DNA from: Spodoptera frugiperda
Lineage: Eukaryota > Arthropoda > Insecta > Lepidoptera > Noctuidae
DNA length: 64,000 nt
Direction of reading: 5' to 3'
Assembly (NCBI RefSeq): GCF_023101765.2
Contig: NC_064228.1
Coordinates: 3,526,501 to 3,590,500, forward strand
Shown: positions 14,101 through 29,100 of the stretch, piece after piece
How the letters are laid out: each line of letters opens with the position of its first letter
Position numbering within the stretch: position 1 is the first letter of the stretch
Notes under the pieces: model-generated
Seen by the model: only the letters and a program-made list of their open reading frames with translations
What the model was told of the DNA's origin: nothing
The model's database searches: none
Translations under genes and position numbers: made by a program

Positions 14101-17100
14101 GGCAGAGCAATCTAAATATGTTTACTTCCAAGTTTGCTATCATAAAAATGCAATGCCCTATTGATTGGCCACGTGGGCGATTGAACAGTTATTGAAGAAC
14201 ATTTACTATGGGTAACTAGACTATAATATCAATAGGAAGTATTTTAAACTCTATCTTTGTATAAATAAAGTTGCATTTAGAATGCTAACATCCGAATAAC
14301 TATTTGGGATTCATTGGATATTAATCTTAGAATTCGAGGTGATAAAGTTCTTTTTCTTTTGACACGTGATGGGTGGATATTAGGCGGTTGTAAAAAGCCC
14401 TTATGGCGTAGAAAATAAAGGCTAAAATTGTAATACTATTTGTTTTGGTTTTAGCTTATAATTTGGTAAATAATGTCAAGTGTAGTGGACATTTGTTTTA
14501 CGGTTATTCGTGAGGTTTTGAGTTAATTTTATTGGTTTATGCGAATGCATCGTTAAATTCAGTTTTATGAGTTTATTTGTTTTATCTTTGGGCTTCATTA
14601 GTTAGTTAAACCGTTACCTTTACAAACAAACATAAACAAACCAGAGGAGACTGCAATCATCATACAACGGGCCCAGTTTGGGGCTCTTACTCAATAAAAT
14701 ACCCAGAAATCGGATCTAAGACCTAATACTTTCGCCATTGGTTTAGGTCATGGTGCAGGGACTGGAATACCGTCTCCTCCTTCATGCTAGCTAAGTAGGA
14801 GGCTGGCGTGAGAGAACGAACCTCCTCACGCTCCAACTGTCGTGAGAGACATTCAAGCCGTCGAGGATCGCGCGACGATCTTCGACCACCGTAAGTGCGG
14901 GATCACAGATGGTGCCCAATAGGACGGATGCTGAACTGAAGCTGCGGACTGCAGGAAGCAGGATTAGGAACGGATGCTTTTTAGTCAGTAAGAGTCTAGC
15001 ACTCTTTCCCCCCTCAAAAAAAAAAAAAAAAAAAAAAGAGTCTAACACTCCTCTCGCCTCGCCCAAAGCGGGAGAAGATATTGGATGATTTTCCCCCCTT
15101 AAAAAAAAAAAACATTATTCTCCAGCCCAAGTTATTTGGGGTGCAATTTGGGACAATATTCTCATAGATAAAACTCTATCTATCAATACGACATATAATA
15201 AAGCCGACAACACACTGGCGCCACGGCGTCGTGTGAAACCTTAATAAAACTGTGACACTCACACATGCATAATTTAGCTGCACATTAACATATTCGTGTT
15301 GTATCATAATCAGGCGTTGTTAAGTATGGCGACACCGTTTTGAGATTAATTTTTCTTATATGTAAACACTGCGTTTTAAATGTATTTTTTGGTAAATTTA
15401 TATTAGAATAGACTAGGCTAATATTTATTTAGGTATATGAGGTGTTCTAAAATTATCTGCCACGGCTTTAATGGGAGGTAATGTTGTATTTGAAGATTTA
15501 GATTACAATAGTGAAGAATTTCGTACTAGCCAGTTAATTCGGTTTGAATTCATAAAGAAGTCAAAATTAAATAAACATTGACTCTACTTTGCATGGGAGG
15601 ATTCCAATGGATTATATTGGGAGGTTCCATTGAAGTCGTGGCAGATAATTTTAGACCTCATATTGAGTATCGTTTTAAGTCTATCATTATGTTTATGATT
15701 TCACATTCATTCATTTATTCATTGTAGTCACACTGCATGAAATAGACCATTTTAGACTACTTTTTATTAAGTATCTAATTAAGGGACGACCATTATCAAT
15801 TATTAGTGTTCAATTCCAGATTCCGTGCTACTTGACTATACTCTGAAAAAATAAAAGAAGAGACGAATCTAGGGCCAACAGTTTTACGGTTAAGTTCCTG
15901 TCAGAAGGAGCGTTTGTTTAGCCCAGTAACTCACCTACCACGCTAAGGTATTACGTCTAGTAAGTACAACAGTATACGCATATGCGTGACACTGGCATTG
16001 ACAATGTGGGATAAACCGGTGTCGCCAGTCTTAGGACACTGGACTCGCCCAGACCACTATTGTTTGCACTATGCCTCGTTTGGACGCCAGCCAGTAACTG
16101 GATCTAGTGTTCTGTCAAAATAAATATTGATAGAACTGAAATAGACAGGAATATTTCCGTCTTTGCGTTTCGTTTTGTTTTGTTTTAATATTTTCTTTTT
16201 TAAATTGTAGACTCGTTTTCGGTCGTTGAACTTGTAGCTGTTTTGATGTTGTGTTCGTGTTTTATTGTGGCATATGATGTTTTTGGTTTGGGGAGTTTCT
16301 ACAAAGGGAATTGGATGAGCTATCTACAGTCGTTTGAAGTCTGATTATATTTTTTATATCTCAGTACTCATATTTGGAAATAATAAACCTTTGGAGCCCT
16401 ATTGGCATCTCAATGCATATTTGTTTTCTATTTATCTAAGTAATTAGTTACTGCACTACTCGATGCCATTATAAAATCACGGGTAAAACTATAGAAAACC
16501 CTCACCTCAGTAACTTTTATTTTAAACTTATCACCATCCTTTTCGGACTGATCCACACTACACCGCACAAATACTTCCACGTGAAAGTTTACACATTTCC
16601 ACTGACCATTAACAAGAGACGAGACTTTCTAAAAATGCATCATCAATAATAATAACAAATAATATTTTTTCTATCGACTTACCTAAACAAGACACAACAT
16701 GAAAATGTTCAAATAATAGATCGATGATTAAATATCGTACGTATAGGTACGGTAACGGCCCACGATCGACATTGTTCGTCCGTGACAATGACTCGCTCGA
16801 GTTACTGGCGCGAGTGGACAGTCGAGTGGCCCACGCACTAAACGTGTGTTTACTAACAAACGTGTCACTTGGAAATTAGATTTTTTTCACTATGTTTATG
16901 TTTATAAAGATAGTGGGCTGTCTTGTTTGTGATGTTGCAAGTTAGTAAGAAAGTAAAGTTTCGAGTTCTAGGAAAGTAGTTTGTTAATTTTTTTATGATT
17001 TAGATCTGGTGCAATGCTTTTGGAATCGGAGAATGTTCTCAAGAGTTAGTATTAGTTCCTGCGTCTGTAGAATACTAGGATGTCCCTACATAACAAAAAA

Positions 17101-20100
17101 TATCACAATGATATTTAAAACAAAAAGTATTTTTTCAAACGGGAATTGCTTTCATTTTGTCAAAAAATTAACAAACCCGTAAAAAAGTTTTGATTTACTC
17201 ACAGCAGAACTTTGTTAGGAATGGGCCGGCAACGCATTTGTAACTGCTATGGTGTTAGGGGTGTCCATGCCTGCATTTTAGCAAATCGTCCCTATACCCC
17301 AAAAATTAGAATAACAATTACAAACACGAATTAAAATCAGTTGAAAGTTAAAAGCGATCAGATAAGCGTTATGTAGGTATGTACGTAATGTTGTTGCCAT
17401 ATACAAAACTGCTGTGCCCAATATGGAAGGCTTCGTGATACGTTTATCACGTTATCAGGCTTTCTAGCGGCGTGCGCGGGGGCACGCGCGGCGATACTTA
17501 GTAAGGGGTAGAGCAGACTGGTGTTAAAATTGATGTTGGAAATTAGAATTTCTCTAAACACTATTTAGCCATGAACACTCTAGCTGCCCAGCTCCTATTA
17601 ATCGTAGCGTGAAGTTTCATAGTCAAGTGGCTATTGGGAAGCCACATCGCTCGAAGGGCTGACGACTTATGGGCTAGGAAAGTGATCGAGTGGCGACCAT
17701 AGACTGGAAGACGAAGCGTGGGCAGACCTCTAAATAGACCCACGATCGCAAGGGTCGCTTCAGCAAGGAGCCAATTGTATGCTAGGTTGGCGATCTGTCG
17801 TTCAGCGTGGAGGACTAAAGGGGAGACCTTTTTTCAGCAGTAGACGTCTTCCGGCTTTGGATGATAATGATGATATTTCATAGCTTACAGCCTTCCTTAA
17901 TAAATTGACTATCCAAAACAAAAAGATCTATCTAATTCCAACCAGTAGTTTCTAAAATTAACGCTTTCAAACTACAAACAACAAACTCTTCTAAATACTT
18001 ATAAGTATTTAAACTGACATGGTCACTAACACTAACATTAGAACTTAAAACGGGATATTTACCATGTTTATTAAGGTGTCATACTCAAAGTAATGACGGT
18101 AAGTATCCCGTATTAAATTAAACTCTTCTAACCCTAGTTATATTTTGTAGCTGCATACAGCAACCATGTGTCCTCAGCCTTATAAATCAGATTCTACTAA
18201 TTTGCTTTAGAAATTCGTTCCAATTTTACTTTCTGAAAGTGTGCAGAAAGGTAGACGAGACTATTGTCGATCGTCCTGCCCTCTAGCGGCTGCAGTTGCA
18301 ACGTTTTGGTCTAATGCTTTGCAAGTGCATATTACATAATATCCATGAAAACGGATTAAAGCTAAGCTATGTTTTTCATATGGAAAGATGTGTGCTAAGG
18401 ATGAGAATTATGGATGCGTGCTATGGATGGCTTCCCTACTATCGATACATCGAATACTCGAGCTGCGCATCTTCCTCGCACAGCTACATAGCTTAGTATC
18501 AGTGGAAACGGTCACATAGTATCACAGCTTAGCTAGCACATCTCTGGTGGAAAAGCTTCCTAATCCTACAAAGTGTAAACACAACATTTTTTTTAACATT
18601 ACTGTCTATTTTTGCGGTTGAAACAAACGCAGATCAAGCTACCCCAAAAAATAAATATCTTCAATACGTTTTCGACCTTACTACATAATGATAGAGCTGA
18701 AAGTCGGATAACTAGATTGTAGTGTTCTCAACATTGTTGCTAAAGCTAACCGCAGCGTTGTAACATCACGACCACAAATTGGGAAGGAGGTGAATAGAGC
18801 ATTGTTCTAGCTGCTTATTACATGGGACTTATAACATAACATCACATAATGAAATGTGTTACATAGGTACATGTTATACCGTATGGAGAAATCTCTTATG
18901 CCTTAATTTATTTAAATCACATATTTATTATCATCTTGGCTGATGATATATGAAAAATTAGCGAGCAATAGGCCCAGAAGCCAAAAAGTGCATTTTTTAT
19001 CTTTGAGCTAATTTGAACACTTGACAAAAATACGGCATTGCAATTTGCAACAGCCGCGCCGCATTTCCGTAACCTACCTAGACAACGTCTTGAGAGCGTC
19101 TTAAAATTGAGTAGTGTTTGTGTATTTGGATATAAATAAAGGATTTTTTTTTAATAAAAATAAATTTCTTTTTTCCAGGGCTATCTCCACGTGTGGCGGC
19201 GGGAGGTGACCTTCTCAGACGAGCAGCTGAACGAGCTCTTCAATAACATCGAGGACATCTACAACTTTAACAGGTAAACACATTTTCACTATGCCTTATT
19301 TATAATTAGAGTGGTTTCCTACCAGAGATGTGCTATGTTACGTTGCTGTGGATGCGTTTGGCTTCCACCAATCATTCAATCATATTCATTGGTACACATA
19401 ACTTAGCTGGTGGAAACGGACACAGCTAAGCTATGTTTTTATGTGGAAATACGCATGCTATAGATGGCTTCCCTACTATCGATACATCGCATACTTGAGC
19501 TGCACATCTTACTCGCACGGCTATATAGTTTAGTATCACTGGAAACGGTCACATGGACACATTAATGTTTAATGTGTTAAAATTTTGCACAATCAAACTA
19601 GGTATGTATAAGTAAACTATTCTTCACGACAAAACAAAAAAATAAATAAATAAATATCTATATTCATACTTTCAACAACAACCACCAAACATTATCGCAG
19701 ATTCCTGGCATATGGCATAATGTCCCCTTCTGCTAAGTTTCTGCTAAAACGTTATAATAGTAGGGTCCTTCGTCACGCCCTTTACGCTGAGAGGGTAGGC
19801 AGCGACAGCCGTAACAGATCGCAGTACATAAAACATGCTTCTCGTTTTTTGAGATTCGCTTTGATGTATTTTTTCTAACAATAGGGTGGATTTTCTATAG
19901 CTAATGAATGTAAAAGTATTTAAAGTTGAACATTAGGGACCTATACTATGTTGCGTATGATCCAGGATCCTGCTGCGGAGTACCTAGCGGGTTTTTCGGG
20001 GCTCCGACTTGGAAAGCAGGAGTAGGAACGGGGTGGTTTTTAGTCAGTAGGGTAAAAAATTAATAAATGTTTGAAATATTAAAACAATTCGAACATAAAT

Positions 20101-23100
20101 GAAGGAATATCGTACCTATCCAATCTTCCCATTCCCTGATTCCTCAACAACCTTAAATTCCTAATCATTCTAAAGGTCGACAACGCACTTGTAACCCCTC
20201 TGGTGTTTCGCGTGTCCTTGGGCGGCGGGTGGCGATTGTTTATCATCAGGTGGTACGTCTGCTCGTTTACCGGCTTATAAAAATCCATGAGTTTAATTAC
20301 AGGAAAAATCCTAGGAATGTTTTTTAATTGTTTTCCTTTATTTATAATTCTGTTCTAAGTATTTGTACTGACAATTAAATACTTTGTAGACAGACCACTT
20401 TTTAGCAGATCAGTGAATACGGAAATCTTACTTACAATATTTTTTTATGAATAGAATATTAGCATAACGTAAGCAATTTGAAACTATTAATATAATTTGA
20501 GGGATTGTCAGACTCTTACTGACTAAAATTCACCCCGTTCCCACTCCTGCTCTTCGAGCCAGAGCCCCGGTAAACTGGCTAGGTACTTAGTCCGCAGCTC
20601 CGGATCAGGCATCATCCCTACTGAGGGAAATAGCAGAAATATAGGAGACTAGTGACTTAGGAATCAAATATAGACCCTATAGGGCAATAAATAAGTACTA
20701 AAGTAGGTTATAACAATTTAATTTTGAACTCTTTATTTTATTTTTGATCCTTATAAACGTTCTGCCATATGTAAGAGTGTAGGGTGTAAGAATAATAGCT
20801 AGGGAACATTTGGGAGGGTCCGTTTTATGAAAGAGGGATATATGTGTGGTATGCGTACATATTACTTACTTATGACAAGTGTGTATGTGTGTGTGAGTGT
20901 GTGAGAGAGAGTGTACACTTGTACATTGTGGAATTTTATGATTATTTGTTGTGAATTAATCTGTTAATAAACAAAAAGGCATTGTTATCGTTATTTAAAA
21001 CTAAAATTAAAAAGGAAAAAGCATCGTTATGATGTTTAAAATTAAAATTGAAATTCGAAAAGTTAAATATCCTAGTCTGTCGTACATTTGTATTATGATG
21101 ACATGCTATAAAATGTTACTTTTAAGGCTATATAGCCTAAACATACAAATACACTACTATTCAAGATTCATACTCGTATAATATTAATTTAAACACGTAA
21201 GTTTAAAAACACACTCTGTATACAATCATTGATGTGTGTGTCAGTGTATGAACGTAATAATTACATGTGTGTTCCTAATGGCTCAGTTAGTGTGCGGTCC
21301 CCCTTTAGTTGAACAGTACAGGTTCAATACAGTATCAAATTACTTATTATACTTACTTAAAAGAATCAAAATAAAGTGTGGCTTGTTATAATTTTACGAA
21401 GCCATGTGACAATAAAATTATGCTTGCGAATATGGTAGATGACTAATTTTTATTTTAATTTCCGTCTTGTAGATTATTTTAAAACATTAGACACATATTT
21501 CTTACGGAAACAAATACTTTTAAAGATATATTGATTTGAATTATCGTAACGTCATTTCTACTTTAAATACGTTTTATTCGTAGAAACGTTATCTTACATG
21601 CCAAAATTAAGACCATACGTGTTTTATATTTTTTCTTTATCTAACTGACAGACTAACTAAGTTTTTTAATTGTCATACCCCGTCATCATCTCTATTCGTT
21701 GGGCGAACGAACGAACACGAGATATATGTCTCGTGTTCGATTACTATCTCTGTGTACGGCATTTAGTTAACTAAAACTAATACTACGGTACCTAAAAATA
21801 AACGGATGAGTCACCTGAGTTTATAAAGAAACGTAGTAGCTTCAAAATAAGTAGATACCTAATTATGGTCCATTTCACGGTCGATTAGCTTGTAGCATAA
21901 CTAATTGTTAATGTTTTCACGTTAAATCGTCATGCAAATTGTGAGAATCATGCCACTGGTATTGAAAATAAGAAATATTGTTATATGATGTCACTTTTTT
22001 ATATGTATTTCAAATTATTACTTGAGTTGTTTTTTTAAGCCCCACACTGAGATTTTCTCCTGTGTCGTAGGTGCGTTTACAAACATATGTACATATGACA
22101 CCCAAACCCAAAACAACAATTATATTGTGGATCACACAAAGTGTTGCTCCGTGCGCGATTCAAACCCGCTACACAATGCGCGGCAGCCGGTTGATCATCC
22201 ACCGCACAAACATTGCAGTCAATTAATAACGTACCTTTTTATTTTCTGTCCCCAAAGTGGAAAATCCTCGAAAAGGACTGTCACTCTTATTCACCTTAGT
22301 CAATACGAATATATTGAATTAATTTAGACTTTAGATAGACTATTGAGTCCCGTAAAAATCATAATTATACTGAGCACAAGTACAACAATGCACAAAAACC
22401 AATACACTCTCGCCTCGCCCTGATTCTCTCTCGATTTTCCCCTCTCAAAAAAAAAGTCACACAGTGACCAAACTATACACAGTAAACATAAATCAGTCAT
22501 TTTCAAAAAACACAAAATCATAGTGACAAGCAAAAAACAACGATTAACAAAGACACATAGCGTTTAATTTCGCTTGTAACGTGTTTAGTAATTAACTTGT
22601 AATTAATGGACATAAAATGGACCTTATCGCAATGAATATAAGTGGTAGACACGCCTAGTATGGTGTTTATAAAGCTCATGGCGAATCTCTTTTTAAATGT
22701 AGAAAATGGTTTGGAAATACAGGAGTTATGGCGGTTGGGACGGGCGCGTTATTTAGTAAGTTTACACCACCTAGGTTTTTAGAGATCTAGATTAGCAGTT
22801 GCAAGTCTTAAGTTAGGAGACTGGACAGTGATAGTTAGGAGGAACTGAGAGACAAAAGTCATAACATAAAACTAAAAACCAAAAAATAACTATTATGCAT
22901 TATACTGCCTGTATTTACCCATTGCTAGTTTAGAAGTACCGAACAAAAAATAGTTAAGCAATTCGGACCAGAAATGTTTAACTAATCGAAGTACAAATCT
23001 ACGAACTATCTTGAAAATGGTTCAACATCGTTCAACTACTTATAATGCTAATAAAATAAAAACTACTAAACCAATCTAAAAAAATTATGGGACCAAAATT

Positions 23101-26100
23101 TATACAGAAAATTATAATGTTCATTTTAAGGAAATAAATGGTATAATTATAGAATGCTTTCTAAAAAAAATTTTCGTTAATAGATCGGAAGATAGAATCA
23201 GTGTTTGGTAATTGGCTTCCTCTATAATACTAGAAAACATCTTACCATAACCTTTCGCGAAATAGGAAGTTAACAAAGATTCTCCAAAAAAGAGATTGCA
23301 TTACCATTTCCTTAGCTTAAGCGGAAACGACAGAAATAAAAAGAGGTGAAGAGATTCCGCGGTACCAACAAACAGCGCCCTGATCAATATTACACAATGT
23401 TACAAAGCAACTCGAACACAAAGAATAATCTTATAGGTTATAGCAATAACCTCAAAATCTTCAAACGTATCCTTTGAACATCGTTCAACGGATCACATTA
23501 AATTGGTAAACAAACAAAACTGAACTGCGAACAGTTTTCTTCCTTCTGGATGTTCATTATCTATACTAATATTATAAAGCTGAAGAGTTTGTTTGGTTGT
23601 TTGTTTGTTTGTTTGAACGCGCTAATCTCCGGAACTACTGCTCCGATTTGAATAATTATTTTTGCATTTATCGAGGAAAGCTATAGGCTATAAAACATCA
23701 CGCTACGATAAATAGGAGCCGAGCAGAGCGGGTGAAACCGCGCGGAAGTAGCTAGTAAGATATACCTATAAATTAATCTTAATTATTATGTTATCGGCTT
23801 ACTCACGCAACTGTTTGAAGATGAACTCGATTCGCCAGTAGCTGCGTGTGTCGTGGAATGCTGCTCATGAATATGAGCCTCTATCATGGCTTGAAACTAG
23901 TCGAGTTCCTCGTCAAACAGTTACGTGAGTATGCTGATAACTAGAGACCGGATAATATGCATTTGCATATTTGCATATGCATTTGCATATTTCAGCGATT
24001 TTCAAGGCTAATAGCATATTTTTACTAATATCTAGTGATGATGCATATTATTGCTATAATTTACAGTAGGTATTAATGGTCCGACGGAAGTTTTGCCAGA
24101 TAATATAAGCGCTAACATAGCACCCAAGCTCAAATTCTGCCCAGTTACCTCAGTAGATGTGGAGCGATCATTTTCGACCTATAAAAGTATTTTGAATGAT
24201 CGAAGACATAATCTTACCACTGAACATTTGAAACAATACTTGATTGTTAATGTTTACAAAAATATTAAATAATGTTACATGTTACTGTGTCGATCAATGG
24301 ATAGTTTTCTATAAAAAATGTATGCTGATTTTTTAATAAAAAAATAAAACTTAATAGTTTCTTTATTTCATCAAATAACAATAAATTAAAAAGATACATA
24401 CATAATAAAGTAAAACATAAGACAAGTATTTACTAACAAAACTACTTAAATCTAAAGGAATAATATTTACAAAACAAAAAAAACTCATTTAATGTTGCAT
24501 ATTCTGTCAGTTTTCGTGCATATTTTAGGCATTTTTCATGCATATTTGCATGCATATTTCAAGCTTTTTATGTTGCATATTATCCGGTCTCTAATGATAA
24601 CATATTAATAAATGGCTATATTATATCTGAGGGCTTACTACGAGTTTGCTTAACGTAACAGGGAGATCTGATTGGTTGGTTCATTGGAGCACGCCCTTAA
24701 CTTATTTTGAATATTAAGAAGAATGTAAAAAAAAACTTGAAATTCAATTAGGTATACTAATTTACAAAATTTCAATTACATACCTACTGATTTGGCGATA
24801 AAGTTTAAAATAAAAGTTTTGTCAAATACAAAACTGTGTGTATGAATTTTAATGTCTAACCGCCATACTCAGAGTCATTTAATGGTTACTTAACCCAGTT
24901 CTTAGCAATTGTTTTTGATACAAAATCGTTACTAAGGAATAGTTTAGTAATCATTAAATGTCTCTGAGTGTGGCAGTAAGTAGTTCAAAATAAAGCGTGC
25001 CCGCACATGACACCCGCCCATGTGTTTTCCAAAGGTGTCGAACATCAATTAGTTGCGATGCATACCTGACCCACATGCATACATTATGTAACTCTACGCT
25101 AAGACTTAAACACAGTTTTATATGTTAGTAGTCGTGTATATGTACTTTCTTTAACGCCCGAATACTCAAACGCTACTCAATTTTAAGTTGTACTTAAATA
25201 TCGTGTGATCTCTGTCACAGAACTACATTTGAGAGCGTCTTAAAATTGAGTAGCGTTTGTGTATTCGAGCATAAGTCTTTGACTGCCAATACAAAATTGG
25301 TGAAGGACAGTTTTTTTTTTAATATTTAATGGGCTGACGTTTATCCTCCGCTAACGTCGGTCACCGGTGACCACCACGGCGTTCAATGTGTTAATTTGAT
25401 ATGAAGTATGAATTGCAATTAATATGTGTATTAGTATAGTATAGATTTAGTTTTCCATTATTTTCTCTTCATAAATCTCTCAAAAAATGAAGTAAATAGA
25501 ATCAGCCAACCTTTTGATAAACCTTTTGATGAGTATTTCGTGCATCTTTATTTAGTATGAAACGTTAATGAAAATTCGCTATGCAAAGTTTTAATAGTAA
25601 AAATTACTATATTCTTGTGAATTATGTAGCATAAAGCCTGTCAAAAGTAATTATAGATTAGAGATTTAAGAAAACCGTTACTGATTCAACTGATTTAGTG
25701 AAACGAATCGCTTAATTTGTTGTAAAACCTAATTAGTGATGTTACAGTTAGGTTACGAAATCTTTGACTAATTAAATTAATTAACCAATACTTTGTTTTC
25801 TGCCACACTCAGAGTTTAATGGTTACTTAAACTATGTCTTCCTAACGATTTTGTATTGAAAACAAATACTGAGGTCTGGGTTAAGTAACTATTCAATGAC
25901 TCTGAGTAAGGCGGTATCTGTTTCATAGGATACATATGATTTTTTGATAGATGCCTTGCATGATTAGGGCTCAATTCCCGCACAGAACAACTCTTTGTGT
26001 AAATGTGAAATTATATTTAGGAAGTAGCTTACAAAATACTTACGGTACCACTTTTACACACATCTTTGAAATAACTAGATGAGGTCGGTTTTTTGATCAT

Positions 26101-29100
26101 CGATCCACAGATTGATGTTTCGGGTCTGGGTGTGATTTGATTGTGAATTTATATGTTTGGTATCACACCATTCACACCTACGACACAGGAGAAGATTTTA
26201 GTGCAAAGCCACGGTAATAATATAAATTTTCCAATAAAAACTTGTCACTGTAAAATAGACCCTTTAACTAGTCTGTTTTCGATCTGTATTAACTACTTAA
26301 AATTATTCCATATGTACTACTTAAATTATTACATACACGGCGGACTGCCTAGTAGGTTATCGGGGCTCAGGCGCGAAAAGCAGGAATAGGAACGGGGTGG
26401 TATTTAGTCAATAAAAGTTTGACACACCTCTTGCCTCGCCCAAGGCGGGAGTAGCTATTGGATGATTTTCCCCCTTCAAAAAAAAAAAACACTCCAAAAA
26501 CTATTTAGGCACCAATGACTTCCACTAATAAATATACCTATTCCTAATAATCCAACACTTTGAAGCACTTAAACGAAGTTAATTGCATACCAATTCATTT
26601 AGATGTATTTAGAAAGTATATCGGCGACTCCGTAGGCGTTAAAAACATAAATTAACATTTTAACTATTAATATCTTTCCGTAAATTCATTGACACCTACA
26701 TGAGTGGAAGAATCTAGTTTATATTACTAGTGACCCACTTTTGTATAAACCTCATGTTAGCGGTACTATACTAGAGTATGCTTTACGAAAATAGTTCTTA
26801 TTGAAGATTGGATAAAGACTTTATTGCTTAAATATTTGAGAGGTCTTTTTGTAATGTAAGGTCTTTTGTCAAAATAGTCACGTGAATATTTATTTTTTTT
26901 ATGGTATAAGTCGGTAAACGAGCAGACGAATCACCTGATGGTAAACAATCGCCGCCACCCATGGATACCCGAAACACCAGAGGCGTTACAAGTGCGTTGC
27001 CGGCCTTTTGAGAGTTAGGCATTTAAGGGTTGTTGGGGAATCGGGGATTTGGAAGATTGGGGTAATAGGGTCTCCTAAAACCTCGCTTACACAACGCAAA
27101 CGTTGTTTCACGTCGGTTTTTTTTGTGAAGCCATGGTATCACTCCAGTCGAGCCGGCCTATTCGTGCCGAAGTATGGCTCTCCCACACTTGCTTGTTGAC
27201 ATATTATTATTTTATTAATATCTTTATATGAATAGAGATCGCAGATCGTCGACCGCAGACGTCAGATAATGTTTCACGGTTTATTTCATACGATATCTCT
27301 GTCATTCGAATCTGGTAGCGATCCTTAACTAATAATATCAAATTAAGATAATGTGTGTGTCTGGTATGCTACTTGCATTCAACATTGTGAGTGCAATATT
27401 TTTCTCAAACCAACTGTTTGAGAAAACTATCTGGATAGACAAAAAAAAAATATTTCTTAAGATATTGTTATACTTTCTAGTCCAGTGTTTTTTTTTAATC
27501 TTTATTTATTTACAGAGTTTTTTCTTAAAAAAAAGGACATCCCGATTATTGAATACAGAATAACGAAAACAGATACTTATAAAAGACTTAGGATTAAGTT
27601 AACCTACCCGCAACCTTAGTCCAGTGATTACAACCTTTATTTTATTTTTTACTCGATATGACTTAGGAATCGGTCATAAATAGATACCGATCTTATTTAC
27701 CTCTCACTGTCAAGAAGTGTGTTGACTTCTTAGATTGTGCACACTATATTTCATAAGAAAGGCCATGTGCCTTAACAAATAGAACGCCGTGGTGGTCTCC
27801 GGTGACCGACGTTAGCGGAGGATTTGCCTTCAACAGTTTTTTTTATTGGCAGTCAAAGACTAAATTGGATTAAAAGAACTTTTATTTAAAACACCAGAAA
27901 AAGGAAAATATGAACGTTTCGTATATCAAAATACACAAAGACTCTTTTACGGGAGCTAATAAAAATGTACAAAGGCAAAAATCTTTTGTTTAGAACACGT
28001 TTGTGGTCGGTAACGAATGTTAAAACAATGGTTGCCTTGATAGGGTCGCTCAGGTTACATGACCTCTAAAAATTTGTACCAGAGACCCTTAGAACTGAGT
28101 TATTTTGCAGTTTTTATTTTTTTGTTTTTACGGTGTAGTTGGACGGGTAGTGTACACGTTTAGATTTTTTATGTCGTTATTTTGCATAGAATAGAAGTCC
28201 ATTTTTTTGGTAATTTTGTCGCATGACATTGATAACTTCATTATGTTTCTCTCTATTTAAATCATCGGAAGCGAATTTATTATGAACAACTAGCTTCTGC
28301 CAGCGGGCTCGCTTGCATTCCGGTGGAATAAAATATCCCTATTCCAAATTACATCCCGATCTCTTCATTAGCTTTTGCGTGAAAGACTAACAAACATCCA
28401 TACTCAGAAACTTACGCATTTATAATATTAGTAGCATGTATACTCGTACAATTCAATCGTACATTCATAAAGCACTCGACACTAAGATCGAAACCAAGAC
28501 TTTAATATACCGAAGAAACCTCCAAGATTTTCAACCTCTTCATCAGATAGATCAGACTTACAACCAACCAACCATCTTTTCCAGATCCCTCTGCGCGGAA
28601 CTGAACACATGTCGGTTGGACGCGACCTGCATCGCTCGGTGCTTCGTCAACAACACCGCTGGCTTCTCAGTCTACACCTCCTACTGCACGGGCTACCCTC
28701 GCACCATGGAGCGGTTGGCAGCACTGGCCTCGGAGCCCCACAGCGCCCGCGAGTTCAGGGAGAGACAGATAGCGTTGGGCCATCTACTGCCGCTCGCGTC
28801 TTACTTGTTGAAACCTGTTCAGAGGATTTTGAAGTATCATTTGTTACTGCAGGTTAGTAAAGATAGTTTAAATATGTATGTATTGCATTTTGATTAGTGG
28901 TGCATATAAGTGTAGTTCTATGCCATTTATAACGGACTAAATAAGTAAGCTTTTTGACTGCAAGGTTGTCGCGATGGCTGGGAAACCGGCTGTCGATTCC
29001 CGCACGGAGCAACTCTTTGTGATAAAATGTTGTTTCGGGTCTAAGTGTCATGTGTATGTGAACTTGCATGTTTGTATAAGAACGCACTGCACAGGTGAAA

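Larger units (their letters stand above)
5735..19178 (+). other. 13.4-kb RhoGEF intron
   Basis: Separates two DH exons. It contains the listed repeats and TGTCA clusters. A CpG-containing patch at 16740-16850 has no open frame. No internal gene was found on either strand. Confidence 0.7.
19274..28584 (+). other. 9.3-kb RhoGEF intron
   Basis: Holds the hAT element, families A, B, F and H, two R1 tails and a (GT)n tract. The stretch 22560-23550 is AT-rich with nothing recognised. No gene found. Confidence 0.7.

Noticed and set aside
16740..16860. Possible internal promoter or exon in a CpG-containing patch
   Set aside because: No open frame, no splice signals and no core promoter motif were convincing.
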